Of a stretch of DNA of 64,000 nt, positions 34,296 through 43,804 are shown piece by piece. The position numbers and the translations under genes were made by a program. Positions within the stretch are counted from its first letter, which is position 1. Each line of letters starts with the position of its first letter. The stretch covers positions 186,001-250,000 of the forward strand of contig JALNYU010000002.1 of assembly GCA_023229645.1 (NCBI GenBank). Direction: 5' to 3'. This DNA is from Nevskia sp. (GTDB lineage: Bacteria > Pseudomonadota > Gammaproteobacteria > Nevskiales > Nevskiaceae). The notes beneath the pieces are model-generated. The model was not told the origin of the DNA and searched no databases. It saw nothing but the letters and a program-made list of their open reading frames with translations.

Positions 34296-34829
34296 ATGGC
34301 GCTCAAGGCCACCATCTTCAAAGTTCAGCTGCAGATCGCCGACATGGACCGCAACTATTACGCGGAACACGCGCTGACGATCGCCCGGCACCCCTCGGAA
34401 ACCGACGAGCGCATGATGGTGCGCGTGCTGGTGTTTGCGCTGCACGCGCACGAACGCTTGGAACTGGGTAAGGGGTTAAGCGACCCGGACGAGCCCGATC
34501 TCTGGCGCAAAGATCTGACCGGTTTGATCGAAGAATGGATCGAACTCGGCCAGCCGGATGAGAAAAATGTCATCCGCGCCTGTGGTCGCGCCGGACAAGT
34601 GTTTGTCTACGGCTTCAATCGCGCGGCGGAACCGTGGTGGCAGTTGGCGGAAGCCAAGCTCGCGCGGGCGAAAAATCTCCGCGTACGTCGGATCACTATC
34701 AGCGGCGATACCGCGCTGGCGGCACTGGCGCAGCGGACGATGCAACTGCACTGCACGATACAAGACGGGCAGGTTTGGCTCGGCGATGGCGAGCGGACTG
34801 TCGCCGTTGAATTGGCAACGCTGCGTTAG
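34296..34829 (+). CDS. yaeQ: YaeQ family protein
   Basis: A 177-residue protein matching YaeQ along its length: ALKATIFKVQLQIADMDRNYY at the start, HPSETDERMMVRVLVFAL, then DPDEPDLWRKDLTG and WIELGQPDEKNVIRACGRA. The fold resembles PD-(D/E)XK nucleases and the conserved Glu/Asp residues are kept, but the activity is not established. It is followed after 12 nt by an EamA transporter gene, perhaps co-transcribed. Confidence 0.9.
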   Translation: MALKATIFKVQLQIADMDRNYYAEHALTIARHPSETDERMMVRVLVFALHAHERLELGKGLSDPDEPDLWRKDLTGLIEEWIELGQPDEKNVIRACGRAGQVFVYGFNRAAEPWWQLAEAKLARAKNLRVRRITISGDTALAALAQRTMQLHCTIQDGQVWLGDGERTVAVELATLR

Positions 34830-34841
34830 TTGCGTCAGGGT

Positions 34842-35762
34842 ATGCGGTTGGGCTTGCTCTATGTTGTTCTCGCATGCTGCGGCTGGGGCTTCGCGTTTGT
34901 CGGGCCGCTGATTCTCGGCGATTGGCCGGGGTTGGTCGTCGCTGCCGGCCGCTACGTCGCGTATGGTTTGGTGTCCCTGGTGATGCTGCAGTTTGCACGA
35001 CGCGGTTCTGCATCGCTGCGCACGCCGCGCGTTTGGCGCGATGCCACGCTGCTGACGTTGTCTGGCAACCTGCTGTACTACGCGTTTTTGAGCATCGCTG
35101 TGCAAAAAGCTGGCTATGTCATGCCGACTTTGATCATCGGTTTGCTGCCGGTGACGGTGTCGCTGCTTGGGCGGGTACGCACGCGGCGCGCGCCATCGGT
35201 GCGTTACGTTGGCGCGCTGCTGTTGATTCTCGGCGGACTCTGGCTCGCGCACGCGCCACCGCCGCAGTCGCTCGAACATCCGGCGCCATCGGCCGCGGAC
35301 TACGCGCTCGGCGTGGGTTGCGCGCTGGCTTCGTTGCTGTTGTGGACGATTTACGGCGTCGTCAACACCGAGCGCCTAAAAGCGAGCCCGGGTATTGATG
35401 GCGTGCAGTGGTCGTCCTTACAAGGCGCAGCGGCGCTGCCATTTGCGTTGTTGTTATTCGTCGCGACGCCGCGTTTACCGCATGCCGCAGCGGACTGGGG
35501 TTTGTTTGTCGTGGTCAGCCTAATTTTGGGGCTGGTGACGTCTTGGGTGGCAAACGCGTTGTGGAATATCGCCAGCACGCAGTTACCGCCATCGCTGCTC
35601 GGTCAAATGATCGTCTTTGAGACAATTGCCGGCATCGCGTACGGCGCAGTTTGGAGTCGGGCGCTGCCGGAAACGGCGGTGCTGGCGGGGGCCGTGATTC
35701 TGGTTGCCGGCGTCGTGCTCGCGATTAGCGAACCGCCGATACCTGCGGCGCAGCCTGCCTGA
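34842..35762 (+). CDS. EamA/DMT-family transporter
   Basis: About 306 residues, ten predicted membrane helices arranged as two EamA repeats (first from LLYVVLACCGWGFAFVGPLI, second from LGVGCALASLLLWTIYGVVN). Inner-membrane exporter or importer of metabolites; the substrate cannot be read from sequence. The ATG at 34842 is preferred to an in-frame TTG at 34830. Unusual for the family, the last helices contain SLLGQMIVFETIAGIAYG as in some amino-acid exporters. Confidence 0.85.
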   Translation: MRLGLLYVVLACCGWGFAFVGPLILGDWPGLVVAAGRYVAYGLVSLVMLQFARRGSASLRTPRVWRDATLLTLSGNLLYYAFLSIAVQKAGYVMPTLIIGLLPVTVSLLGRVRTRRAPSVRYVGALLLILGGLWLAHAPPPQSLEHPAPSAADYALGVGCALASLLLWTIYGVVNTERLKASPGIDGVQWSSLQGAAALPFALLLFVATPRLPHAAADWGLFVVVSLILGLVTSWVANALWNIASTQLPPSLLGQMIVFETIAGIAYGAVWSRALPETAVLAGAVILVAGVVLAISEPPIPAAQPA

Positions 35763-35794
35763 TCGGCAGAGTTATCTATTTTCTATCTCTCCTC

Positions 35795-37417
35795 ATGAAT
35801 ACGAATTACGACATCATCATCGTCGGTGGCGGACACAACGGCTTGGTCTGTGCGGCGTACTTGGCGCGTGCAGGCAAAAAAGTCTTGGTATTGGAGCGCA
35901 ATGCGGAAGTTGGCGGCGCCGCGGTCACCGAAGAAATTGCGCCGGGCTACCGGGTTTCGGTGGCCTCGTATTTGATCAGCCTGTTATTGCCGGAAGTGGT
36001 GAACGATCTCGACCTGCCGCGTCACGGCTACAAAGTGCTCGGCCGCAATCCATCCTCATTTACGCCGCTGCCGGACGGCCGCAGCCTGTTGATGGGGCCG
36101 GACGCGGCGCTGACGCATGCGGAGATCGCGAAATTTTCGCAGCGCGACGCCACGGCTTATCCGCAGTACGAGGCGTGGTTGACGCGTGTTGCCGAGTGCA
36201 TCGAGCCGCTGCTGCTTGAGCCGCCGGCCGATCTCATTCCGTTGCCAGCGCATTGGCGCCGCCGCACCTGGGTGCAGAAGCTGCGTGAGTTGCTGCGCGG
36301 TCGGCGTCTGTACCAAGCGCTGCGCGGCATGGGCGATGAATTACCGCAGACGATCGAACTGCTGACCGGCGCCGCGCGGCCGATCTTGGACCGCTGGTTT
36401 GAGTCCGACGCGCTGAAAGCCACACTCGCCACTGACGCAATTATCGGCGCCCAGCAACCAATCTCCGCGCCCGGCACCGGCTACGTGTTATTGCACCACG
36501 TGATGGGACTGGCTGGTGGCGCGCGTGGCGTTTGGGGCTATGTTGAAGGCGGCATGGGCGCGGTGACGCAGGCGATGGCGCGTGCCGCCGTCGGTTTCGG
36601 CGTGGAAATTCGCTGTAACGCCGAAGTCGCTGAAATTCTCACCGCCAACGGCCGCGCGAGCGGTGTGCGGTTAATGAATGGGGACGTGTTGCAGGCAAAG
36701 GCGCTGGCCTCGAATGCCACCGCTGCGGTGACCTTCAGCCGCTTGTTGCCGGCTGGCGCATTGCCGGCCTCATTTACCGCCGCGGTGCAGTGCATCGATT
36801 ACAGCAGTGCATCGATGAAGATCAATCTCGCGGTCTCGGAACTGCCGGATTTCACTTGTCTGCCCGGCAAGGCCGAAGTTGGGCCGCAGCACCGCGGCAC
36901 GATTCATATCAGCCCAACGCTGCAATACATCGAACGGGCTTATGACGATGCCAACGCCGGTCGGCCTTCGCAGGCGCCGATACTCGAGCTGACTATTCCG
37001 ACGTCGGTCGATAAAACCCTGGCGCCCGCCGGCCACCACATCGTGCAGATGTTTGTGCAATACGCGCCGTATCGGCTCGCCACGGGCCTGCATTGGGACG
37101 CGTTGCGCGAGGGCTTTGCCGACCGCTGCATCGCCGCCGTAAATGACTACGCGCCGAACTTTGCCGCGTCGATACTGCATCGGCAGATCTTGACCCCGCT
37201 TGATATTGAACGCCGGTTTGCCTTGACCGGCGGCAATATTTTTCAGGGCGCGATGTCGCTACACCAGCTGTTCTCGATGCGGCCGTTGCCCGGTTGGGCA
37301 GACTACCGGACGCCGATTTCCGGGCTCTATTTGTGCGGCGCCGCCGCGCATCCGGGCGGTGGCGTCACCGGTGCCCCAGGTCGCAACTGCGCATTGGAGA
37401 TGCTGAGGGATTTATAA
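35795..37417 (+). CDS. Phytoene-desaturase-like FAD oxidoreductase (PYROXD2 type)
   Basis: A 540-residue flavoprotein. The N-terminal dinucleotide fold IIIVGGGHNGLVCAAYLARA is followed by VLVLERNAEVGGAAVTEE, as in the CrtI/PYROXD2 group, and the C-terminal flavin motif SGLYLCGAAAHPGGGVTGAPGRN. No carotenoid genes are near, and PYROXD2-like bacterial proteins are generally uncharacterised, so a carotenoid role should not be assumed. It lies 32 nt after the EamA gene. Confidence 0.85.
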   Translation: MNTNYDIIIVGGGHNGLVCAAYLARAGKKVLVLERNAEVGGAAVTEEIAPGYRVSVASYLISLLLPEVVNDLDLPRHGYKVLGRNPSSFTPLPDGRSLLMGPDAALTHAEIAKFSQRDATAYPQYEAWLTRVAECIEPLLLEPPADLIPLPAHWRRRTWVQKLRELLRGRRLYQALRGMGDELPQTIELLTGAARPILDRWFESDALKATLATDAIIGAQQPISAPGTGYVLLHHVMGLAGGARGVWGYVEGGMGAVTQAMARAAVGFGVEIRCNAEVAEILTANGRASGVRLMNGDVLQAKALASNATAAVTFSRLLPAGALPASFTAAVQCIDYSSASMKINLAVSELPDFTCLPGKAEVGPQHRGTIHISPTLQYIERAYDDANAGRPSQAPILELTIPTSVDKTLAPAGHHIVQMFVQYAPYRLATGLHWDALREGFADRCIAAVNDYAPNFAASILHRQILTPLDIERRFALTGGNIFQGAMSLHQLFSMRPLPGWADYRTPISGLYLCGAAAHPGGGVTGAPGRNCALEMLRDL

Positions 37418-37495
37418 AGAGGTCCTAAAACGGCGAGCGGACACCGTGGCCAGCCGTTAAGATGCGCGGCTTTCGCCCCCTCGTTGGAGTTCGCC

Positions 37496-38383
37496 GTGAG
37501 TAGCCCCGCTGTTGGTCCCGTGAAACTGCCGCTGCTGGTGTTGTTAGCGCTGGCGGCGGTTTATCTGATTTGGGGTTCGACGTATCTGGCGATCCGCTTC
37601 GCGCTGCACGGCTACCCGCCGTTATTCTTTCCCGGCTTACGTTTTTCGATCGCCGGTGTCGCGCTGTACGCGTTTCTGCGCTTGCGCGGCTATCCGCGGC
37701 CGACGCTGAAACAGTGGGGCAACGCGGCGTTGATTGGCATTCTGTTGCTGAATCTCGGCAACGGTGCGGTGGTGCTGGCGGAGCGCAATGTTGGGTCCGC
37801 ACTGGCGGCGACGGCGGTGGCAACGGTGCCGATCTGGGCCAGTCTATTTGCCGGCTTCTGGGGCGTGTGGCCGCAGCGTATGCAGTGGCTGGGTTTAATC
37901 GTCGGCTTTGTTGGGATTGTCGTATTGAATCTCGGCGGCGATTTTGCGGCGAATCCGGTATCCGCTGCCTTACTGATTTTGGCCTCGTTGAGCTGGGCGT
38001 TTGGCTCGGTGCTGAGCCGGCGGATCGATCTGCCGAAAGGCTTGATGAGCAGCGCCTGCCAGATGATCGGCGGCGGCGCGGTGTTCCTGCTCGGCAGCGC
38101 CGCGATCGGCGAATCCTGGCAGTTGTTCCCGAACCCGCAGGCGGTAGGCGCGGTGCTGTACCTGATTCTTTTCGGCAGCCTGTTCGCGTTTACGGCCTAT
38201 ATTTATCTTGTGCAAAGCGTGAGCCCGGCGTTGGCGACGAGCTACGCGTATGTCAACCCGGTGGTGGCGTTGGCACTCGGCGCAACGCTCGGTAGCGAGC
38301 ACTTTGTTATCACCGAATTTATTGCAATCGGCATGGTACTGATTGGCGTTGTCCTGATCGTGCGCTATAACCGCCCCGCCTGA
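37496..38383 (+). CDS. EamA/DMT-family transporter (YedA-like)
   Basis: About 295 residues with ten membrane helices in two EamA repeats. The segment AAVYLIWGSTYLAIRFAL and the LNLGNGAVVLAERNVGS region resemble E. coli YedA. A GTG start at 37496 is chosen because GGAG lies six nt upstream; an in-frame TTG at 37484 overlaps that ribosome binding site. The transported compound is unknown. Confidence 0.88.
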   Translation: MSSPAVGPVKLPLLVLLALAAVYLIWGSTYLAIRFALHGYPPLFFPGLRFSIAGVALYAFLRLRGYPRPTLKQWGNAALIGILLLNLGNGAVVLAERNVGSALAATAVATVPIWASLFAGFWGVWPQRMQWLGLIVGFVGIVVLNLGGDFAANPVSAALLILASLSWAFGSVLSRRIDLPKGLMSSACQMIGGGAVFLLGSAAIGESWQLFPNPQAVGAVLYLILFGSLFAFTAYIYLVQSVSPALATSYAYVNPVVALALGATLGSEHFVITEFIAIGMVLIGVVLIVRYNRPA

Positions 38384-38395
38384 CGGCGAGGCAAA

Positions 38396-39064
38396 CTACA
38401 CCACGGTCATGATTTCTGCCGCCGGTTTGCGCTGAATGTTCGGTACTTGAACATTTTCCGCTGGGTAGCCGGTGACGAGTAGCAAGAACGGCGATTCGTT
38501 GATCGGGCGATGCAGCATTTCGCGCAAGAAACCCATCGGGCTCGGCGTGTGCGTGAGTGTTGCTAGGCCAGCGTGATGCAGCGCGCCGATTAGCAGCCCG
38601 GTGGCGATGCCGACTGATTCTGGCGCGTAGTAGGTTTTGAATTTTTGGCCGGCAGCATCAAGCCCGTAGCGCTGGTAGAACACCGCGATCAAGTACGGCG
38701 CGGTTTCCAGAAACGGCTTGTTTTCGTCAGTGCCGAGCGGTGCGAGTGCGGCGAGCCATTCCGGCGTTGCACGGCGCGAGTAGAACTCGCGTTCTTCAAC
38801 CTCCGCGCCTTCGCGAATCTGCTTACGCACGGCTAAGTCTTCGACGATGACGAAATGCCAGGGCTGCAGATTGGCGCCCGACGGTGCTGATGCCGCGGCC
38901 CGGACGGCTTCGGTGATGATTTCGCGCGGAACCTGGCGGTCGGAATACTCGCGCACGGTGCGGCGGCGCTGCATTTCCTCGGCGAAGGCATGCGCACGGC
39001 GCTGCATCTCGTCCTGCGGATATTCTTGATACGTCGTCAGCGGCAGAAATTGCGGGATGTTCAT
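38396..39064 (-). CDS. Nitroreductase-family flavoprotein
   Basis: A 222-residue FMN-dependent oxidoreductase with the family start RRRTVREYSDRQVPREII, the FMN contact APSGANLQPWHFVIVED, and GIATGLLIGALHHAGLATL. Members reduce nitro compounds, quinones or flavins, or act as dehydrogenases. It follows the GST gene by 6 nt on the same strand, so the two are likely co-transcribed, perhaps in detoxification (inference). Confidence 0.88.
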   Translation of the reverse strand: MNIPQFLPLTTYQEYPQDEMQRRAHAFAEEMQRRRTVREYSDRQVPREIITEAVRAAASAPSGANLQPWHFVIVEDLAVRKQIREGAEVEEREFYSRRATPEWLAALAPLGTDENKPFLETAPYLIAVFYQRYGLDAAGQKFKTYYAPESVGIATGLLIGALHHAGLATLTHTPSPMGFLREMLHRPINESPFLLLVTGYPAENVQVPNIQRKPAAEIMTVV

Positions 39065-39070
39065 GAGTTC

Positions 39071-40012
39071 TTAAACTTCGGCGGAGGCTGGGGTTACGCT
39101 GAAACCTGCGCGTGGAAAATGGACGACGATTTCGCCTGCGCGTTCGTCGATACGTTTAATTGCAACTTCAAACACTGAGGCGTGCATCAGCACACCGGCA
39201 ACAGGATCAGTGCCGTAATCGGTGGCTTGGACGTGAACACGTTGGCCAAGCCGCACGCCTTCCGGCTCCAACATCGGGCCGTCAAAACCCTGAATCGACG
39301 GCGTAGTCAGGGCGGTGTCGAGCGCCTCGTGCGCGGTGAATTCGGTCATATGGCCGTGGCCTAAGGCGCGCATGCGTGCGACCCAGGCGAGCAGGTTTTT
39401 GAACGCATCAAGCTGGCTGGCGACGCCAGCGTTGTTCAGTACGAACCAGACCGGATGGTAAGACGAGAAATCAGCGAGTGTCGGCACATCGCCGAGCAGA
39501 AACGGCGTTGCTTCGAGCTGTTGATCGAGCGCGTGCATCAGCGGCAGGAAGTGCGTTTTGCCGAATTCCGGACCGGGGCGTTTCGCACTGCCGCCTGCGA
39601 ACAGTGCGGCGCGATCTTTGGAAAAGCGTTCGAGAAATTCGGCGCCAACTTCGGCCAACATCGCTTTAATGCCGGACGGCTGAAACAGCGTTGGGATCGT
39701 CGCGAAAAACAGCGTTTGTTCGAGCTGGGCAAACGCCGCGCAACTGGCTTTATAACGGGTCGGTACCAACGCTGGTTTCGGGTGCACGCGGTCGAGGACG
39801 CGCGCGATCAGCGCGGTATCGCAATAAATATCGCGGCCGATTTGCAGCACCGGGGTTTTTCGGTAGCCGCCGGTTAACGGGATCAAGTCAGGCTTAGGCG
39901 CCATTGGCGGCACCAGTACCGATTTCCAGGCCAGACCCTTGTAACCGAGGATGGCGCGAATCTTCTCCGAAAACGGCGAAGCCGGGTAATGGTGCAAAAT
40001 GAGGCTGCTCAT
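39071..40012 (-). CDS. Glutathione S-transferase family protein with C-terminal extension
   Basis: A 313-residue protein. The first 85 residues are a thioredoxin-like GST domain (LILHHYPASPFSEKIRAIL, GGYRKTPVLQIG, CDTALIARVLDR), then a helical GST domain with LLGDVPTLADFSSYHPVWF. About 80 extra residues at the end (from FDGPMLEPEGVRLGQRVHVQ) look like a small beta barrel and exceed the usual 200-230 residues. The substrate is unknown. It lies between the LysR gene and the nitroreductase gene, all on the minus strand. Confidence 0.85.
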   Translation of the reverse strand: MSSLILHHYPASPFSEKIRAILGYKGLAWKSVLVPPMAPKPDLIPLTGGYRKTPVLQIGRDIYCDTALIARVLDRVHPKPALVPTRYKASCAAFAQLEQTLFFATIPTLFQPSGIKAMLAEVGAEFLERFSKDRAALFAGGSAKRPGPEFGKTHFLPLMHALDQQLEATPFLLGDVPTLADFSSYHPVWFVLNNAGVASQLDAFKNLLAWVARMRALGHGHMTEFTAHEALDTALTTPSIQGFDGPMLEPEGVRLGQRVHVQATDYGTDPVAGVLMHASVFEVAIKRIDERAGEIVVHFPRAGFSVTPASAEV

Positions 40013-40105
40013 GGCACGTCCTTGAGTTGTTGTTTTTTTACCACCAGGCGGCCAACAGCGTTGGCGCGCGGCGATTATACCGGTGTAGGTATTCCTGGGC
40101 TCGGT

Positions 40106-40981
40106 TTATGGCTCGACGCCGAGCAGCTTCAGTAGGGCGCGTGCAGCGCCAGACTGCGCCCGGCTGCGATGCCAAACAGTGCCGAGTTCGCGCTTCATCG
40201 CCAATTCCGGTAGATCAAGTGCGACGATGCTGTCATCGAGCATCGAGCGCGGTAGCACGCTCCAGCCCAGACCAATCGCGACCAGCATTTTCAGCGTTTC
40301 AAGGTAGTTCGTCGATAGGCGAATGCGCGGCGCCACGCCGTGGGCTTCCAGCGCTGCGGTGACGATCCGGTGGGTGTACGTGTGTTCATCCGGTAGCACC
40401 GCTGGATGTTGCGCGAGATCTAGCAATTTCGGCGGCTGCGCCGGGTTTGCGGCGAGCGGATGCCCTGGGGCGACAACAACAACCAGCGGGTCCTGCCAGA
40501 CGACCTGGCTGCGTAGGTTCGGGATCGGTTGCGATGGCAACGTGACGATGCCGAGTTCCAGTTTGCCCTGCAATACCGCCGTGCACGCGTCTTCGGAGTC
40601 GAGAAAATGGATGTCGAGATCAACGTCCGGATACGTTTGAGTGAAGTTACGCAGCACCGGCGGCAAGCGATGCAGGCCGATGTGATGGCTGGTGCCGATC
40701 ATCAAGCGCCCCGAAACAGCACCCGATAATTGCGAGAGCGCACGCCGGCCGTCTTCAATCTGCTGCAGGACTTCGCGGGCGTAGGGCAGCAGCGTGTGAC
40801 CTGCGTCGGTAAGTCCGATTTGCCGGCCAACGCGGTCGAACAGTGGCGTGCCAAGTACCATTTCGAGCGCGGCGATACGTTTACTGATCGCCGGCTGGGA
40901 CAGGTGTAGCCTTATGCCTGCTTTCGAGAACGACCGTGTTTCTGCAACTTCCAAGAAAGCGCTCAGGCTTTGAGTATCCAT
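40106..40981 (-). CDS. LysR-type transcriptional regulator
   Basis: A 291-residue LysR regulator with the N-terminal helix-turn-helix LSAFLEVAETRSFSKAGIRL and HLSQPAISKRIAALEMVLG, then an effector domain starting GRLMIGTSHHIGLHRLPPVL. It is 93 nt upstream of the GST gene in the same direction and divergent from the glycosyltransferase gene across 216 nt. Either could be its target; the GST-nitroreductase pair is the simpler guess. Confidence 0.9.
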   Translation of the reverse strand: MDTQSLSAFLEVAETRSFSKAGIRLHLSQPAISKRIAALEMVLGTPLFDRVGRQIGLTDAGHTLLPYAREVLQQIEDGRRALSQLSGAVSGRLMIGTSHHIGLHRLPPVLRNFTQTYPDVDLDIHFLDSEDACTAVLQGKLELGIVTLPSQPIPNLRSQVVWQDPLVVVVAPGHPLAANPAQPPKLLDLAQHPAVLPDEHTYTHRIVTAALEAHGVAPRIRLSTNYLETLKMLVAIGLGWSVLPRSMLDDSIVALDLPELAMKRELGTVWHRSRAQSGAARALLKLLGVEP

Positions 40982-41197
40982 ACTAAAAAATTCTCCTTTT
41001 CGTGTGCCACTTTACATGCAATGTTGAGATTTTGACCGAATGCCTTAGGCAACCCCATTTCATCATTCCTGTATCGGCTGTCATAAAGGCATAGGCTTTG
41101 CGTGCCATCATTTATCCGTATACGTAGTGAACTCGGCACCGGAACGCGGTCTTACTTCCGTGTTCTTTAAATCTTCAACAAACTCCCGAACGAGACA

Positions 41198-42622
41198 ATG
41201 AGCGACATCAGTCAAACTCTGCTGCGCGCCTCGCCGCGGCTTACCCCGCGTGCTGTGCCCCTGCGCAGCCTGCTGATTTACAGCGCGGTTCCCGGCCTCT
41301 GGCTGCTGGTTTTTGCCGGCGCTTTCCATTTCAGCGGTGTACTGGCGTGGTCCGTCGGGCTGCTCTACGCCGCTTACGATACGATTCTACTGGCGTATGT
41401 TGCTGCAAAGACACGTTTTATCCTCGATAAGGCAACAATTTCGACTAACGTCGATACCGCCCACGCTACCAATGCGCCACGACCGACGCTGGGCGTAATC
41501 GTCGCCGCGCGGAACGAGGCCGAGGCGCTGCCGCGAACCCTGAACGCCTTGTTCCGGCAAAACGACGCACCGGACGCGATTCTGGTTGTCGATGACGGCT
41601 CTGACGATGCCACCTGCGCCATGCTCGAACGCGACTACGCGGTGCAGTGGCTGCCGGGCGATCGTCTGGGTCGATCCAGCATGCATCACAACCTGCAGGT
41701 ATTGAAACAGCTGCACGGTGGCAAGGCACGCGCGCTGAACGCAGCCCTCGCGACGTTGAATACCGATCTGGTATTGACGGTCGACGCCGATACGCTGCTG
41801 GAGCCTGACGCCATCGCCGGCATGCGCGCGGCGTTTGCGGCCGATCCGAAACTGGTGGCAGCCGGCGGCGTGCTGACGCCGATTTGCAGCGGCGGCGCGC
41901 AAGCTGCCTTTTTTCAATGGTTTCAAACGTACGAATATCTGCGCGCCTTCATTTCTCGAATTGCATGGATGCGGGCTGGGGCGCTGCTGCTGGTTTCCGG
42001 CGCCTTCGCTGGTTTTCGGCGCGATGCGGTCCAAAAAGTCGGCGGTTTCGACCCCGATTGTCTTGTCGAAGATTATGAATTGATTCACCGCCTGCATCGC
42101 TGGTCTTACGACCATGATCTTGCTTGGAAAGTCGGGGTTCTGAATACGGCGCAGGGAACGACTGACGCACCGGCCAGCCTGTTTAACTTCCTGCGTCAAC
42201 GCCGACGGTGGTTTGCCGGGTTTCTGCAAACCCAGTGGTGGAACCGCGATATGACCGGTAATGCCCAGTACGGCAGCCTCGGGACCTTCATGCTGCCGAT
42301 CAAAGCGATCGATACCTTGCAGCCGATTTACGGTTTGACCGCATTCGGCCTGCTGGTGACCTTTATCGTGACCGGGCGGCCGGTATTGCTGCCGGTACTT
42401 GGCGTAATTGGCCTGAAGATCGTCATCGATCTGGCGTTTCATCTGTGGTCGGTCCGGCTTTATGCGCATTGGCTGAAGCGCCCCACAAGCGGTGCGAGTC
42501 TTGGGTTGGCGGCGCTGGCGGCGCTGGCCGAGCCCTTTAGCTTCCAATTAATGCGCCATACCGGCGCTGCTTGGGGCTGGTTGGCGTTTCTGCGCGGCCG
42601 CCAGCAATGGGGCGCGGGATAG
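41198..42622 (+). CDS. Membrane glycosyltransferase family 2
   Basis: A 474-residue processive-type GT2. Two membrane helices at the N-terminus (SLLIYSAVPGLWLLVFAG and following) precede the catalytic domain GVIVAARNEAEALPRTLNAL with VVDDGSDDAT, DxD-type DADTLLEPD, the EDYELIHRL aspartate motif and QRRRW. Further helices follow from residue 375. This is the layout of PgaC/NodC/hyaluronan-type synthases, suggesting synthesis and export of a surface polysaccharide or transfer to a lipid. There are no partner genes nearby, so the sugar is unknown. Confidence 0.87.
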   Translation: MSDISQTLLRASPRLTPRAVPLRSLLIYSAVPGLWLLVFAGAFHFSGVLAWSVGLLYAAYDTILLAYVAAKTRFILDKATISTNVDTAHATNAPRPTLGVIVAARNEAEALPRTLNALFRQNDAPDAILVVDDGSDDATCAMLERDYAVQWLPGDRLGRSSMHHNLQVLKQLHGGKARALNAALATLNTDLVLTVDADTLLEPDAIAGMRAAFAADPKLVAAGGVLTPICSGGAQAAFFQWFQTYEYLRAFISRIAWMRAGALLLVSGAFAGFRRDAVQKVGGFDPDCLVEDYELIHRLHRWSYDHDLAWKVGVLNTAQGTTDAPASLFNFLRQRRRWFAGFLQTQWWNRDMTGNAQYGSLGTFMLPIKAIDTLQPIYGLTAFGLLVTFIVTGRPVLLPVLGVIGLKIVIDLAFHLWSVRLYAHWLKRPTSGASLGLAALAALAEPFSFQLMRHTGAAWGWLAFLRGRQQWGAG

Positions 42623-42634
42623 CAGGAGACGGGA

Positions 42635-43357
42635 TCAAGGCCGAGGCCGAGGCCGCGACCAACTGCGGCCTAGCGTTGCTTCTAAAACTTCAACACGCGC
42701 ACGCGCCTGGAGAAATTTTGCGATGTCGACGCCGCAGGTGCCGCATTCAGGGCCGTATTCGGGGCCGTTTTGTTGTCGCGATCCACACTTTGGGCAGGTC
42801 TTTAGTGCCGGCTGAGCAGCCTGGTTCGGCGCGGCTACCTCGGGTTCGGCTAGTCCACTGAGCCAATGGGGCATGAGGTTATCCGGTGATAACAAAACGG
42901 CGTTAAGGCGGAAAGCGGGGTCATCCGTGCCGCGGGTGTCGGCCCAGGCGCGTGCGTAAAGCCAGCCGCGCACCAGAAGTGCGCTGATCACGATACGGGC
43001 GCCAGCCAGCACTGCGACGCCACCGTCAAATGTCGGTGCGATATACAGCATTAATGTCAGATCAAGCAGTTGCAGTGCCGCGGCAGCGAGTAGCGCCGTG
43101 CGCGCATGGCGCCGCGTAAAGTGGGCGAGTGCAACATCGAATACGCCTTCAAGGATCGAATAACGGCCGAAACCGAGCCGCATAAGCGCTGGTGACTCCG
43201 AGGCGGTGGCGACGATGCCGATAATTACGGTAGTAACGCCGACCACAAGCAAAAGCAGCCGCAGACCCCGTAGCGCTGGAGCCGCAACAGTAGGCGTTTC
43301 AGCATCGAACGCTATCGATAAATCGTTCAGCATCGCCGAACTCGGAAAGATCGCCAT
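42635..43357 (-). CDS. Membrane protein with C-terminal zinc ribbon
   Basis: About 240 residues; family not recognised. Four hydrophobic segments are visible (LRLLLLVVGVTTVIIGIVA, TALLAAAALQLLDLTLMLYI and others). After residue 190 a zinc-ribbon-like tail has CPKCGSRQQNGPEYGPECGTCG, a cysteine arrangement for one metal. The ATG at 43357 is chosen because AGGGA lies six nt upstream; upstream in-frame sequence to 43465 has no family look. It converges on the glycosyltransferase gene. Confidence 0.65.
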   Translation of the reverse strand: MAIFPSSAMLNDLSIAFDAETPTVAAPALRGLRLLLLVVGVTTVIIGIVATASESPALMRLGFGRYSILEGVFDVALAHFTRRHARTALLAAAALQLLDLTLMLYIAPTFDGGVAVLAGARIVISALLVRGWLYARAWADTRGTDDPAFRLNAVLLSPDNLMPHWLSGLAEPEVAAPNQAAQPALKTCPKCGSRQQNGPEYGPECGTCGVDIAKFLQARARVEVLEATLGRSWSRPRPRP

Positions 43358-43577
43358 GAACGAACGTCCCTGTGCCGTAAGGGCGCGAACGGCGGCGCCC
43401 CATTTCGATCGCGCTACTGCCTGTGATCGAAACCCGAGCCAATTTCCGCTTGTGTACCGACACACACGGTAATGGCTTGATGTCGGTGATTATTAATGTG
43501 ATGGCTTGAGATTGAAAGGGGAGCCGCTGCGAAGCAGCCGTGGCCTACTTGGGACGCAAGCAGCTTAAAGCCGTATC

Positions 43578-43610
43578 GAATTAAAAATAATAACAAAATC
43601 AAATTGTTTT
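43578..43610. repeat. Orphan half-element of the hairpin family, array 2
   Basis: Reads GAATTAAAAATAATAACAAAATC and on to ATTGTTTTA. It matches the right-arm end plus linker of the intact units (GAATTAATAA and AAAATCAAATTG in array 1) with a small insertion, but the following left arm is not recognisable. It is probably a decayed unit upstream of units 3 and 4. The whole 43358-44053 stretch is otherwise free of genes. Confidence 0.5.
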
Positions 43611-43694
43611 ACCGAAAATCCGACGGCATGTGTTGTCGGCGTCGGCTGCTGCCCATCGGCACACGAAATGCCTTAGCCGAGTTTGCTCGACGCA

Positions 43695-43787
43695 TTATTG
43701 ATCCGGCTGTTTGACATTGATCGGCTGACAGGCTGATCGTTTCGGCAAGAATCGGGTCGGGGCCTGTAGCGGCAGCCGGATCAATAA
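43695..43787. repeat. Long hairpin element, array 2 unit 3
   Basis: Arms 43695-43709 (TTATTGATCCGGCTG) and 43773-43787 (CAGCCGGATCAATAA) pair perfectly over 15 nt around a 63-nt loop. Relative to array 1 the inner stem changed from GGCC to GGCT/AGCC on both arms together. The following 19-nt linker CAAAATCAATGTATTTTGG resembles the array 1 linker. Confidence 0.75.
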
Positions 43788-43804
43788 CAAAATCAATGTA
43801 TTTT

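Noticed and set aside
35795..37417. Calling the flavoprotein a carotenoid desaturase
   Set aside because: No carotenoid genes nearby and the sequence resembles the PYROXD2 branch.
41387..42547. 386-codon antisense frame opposite the glycosyltransferase gene
   Set aside because: Composition is a codon mirror of a strong GT2 gene, with no family motif and no ribosome binding site.
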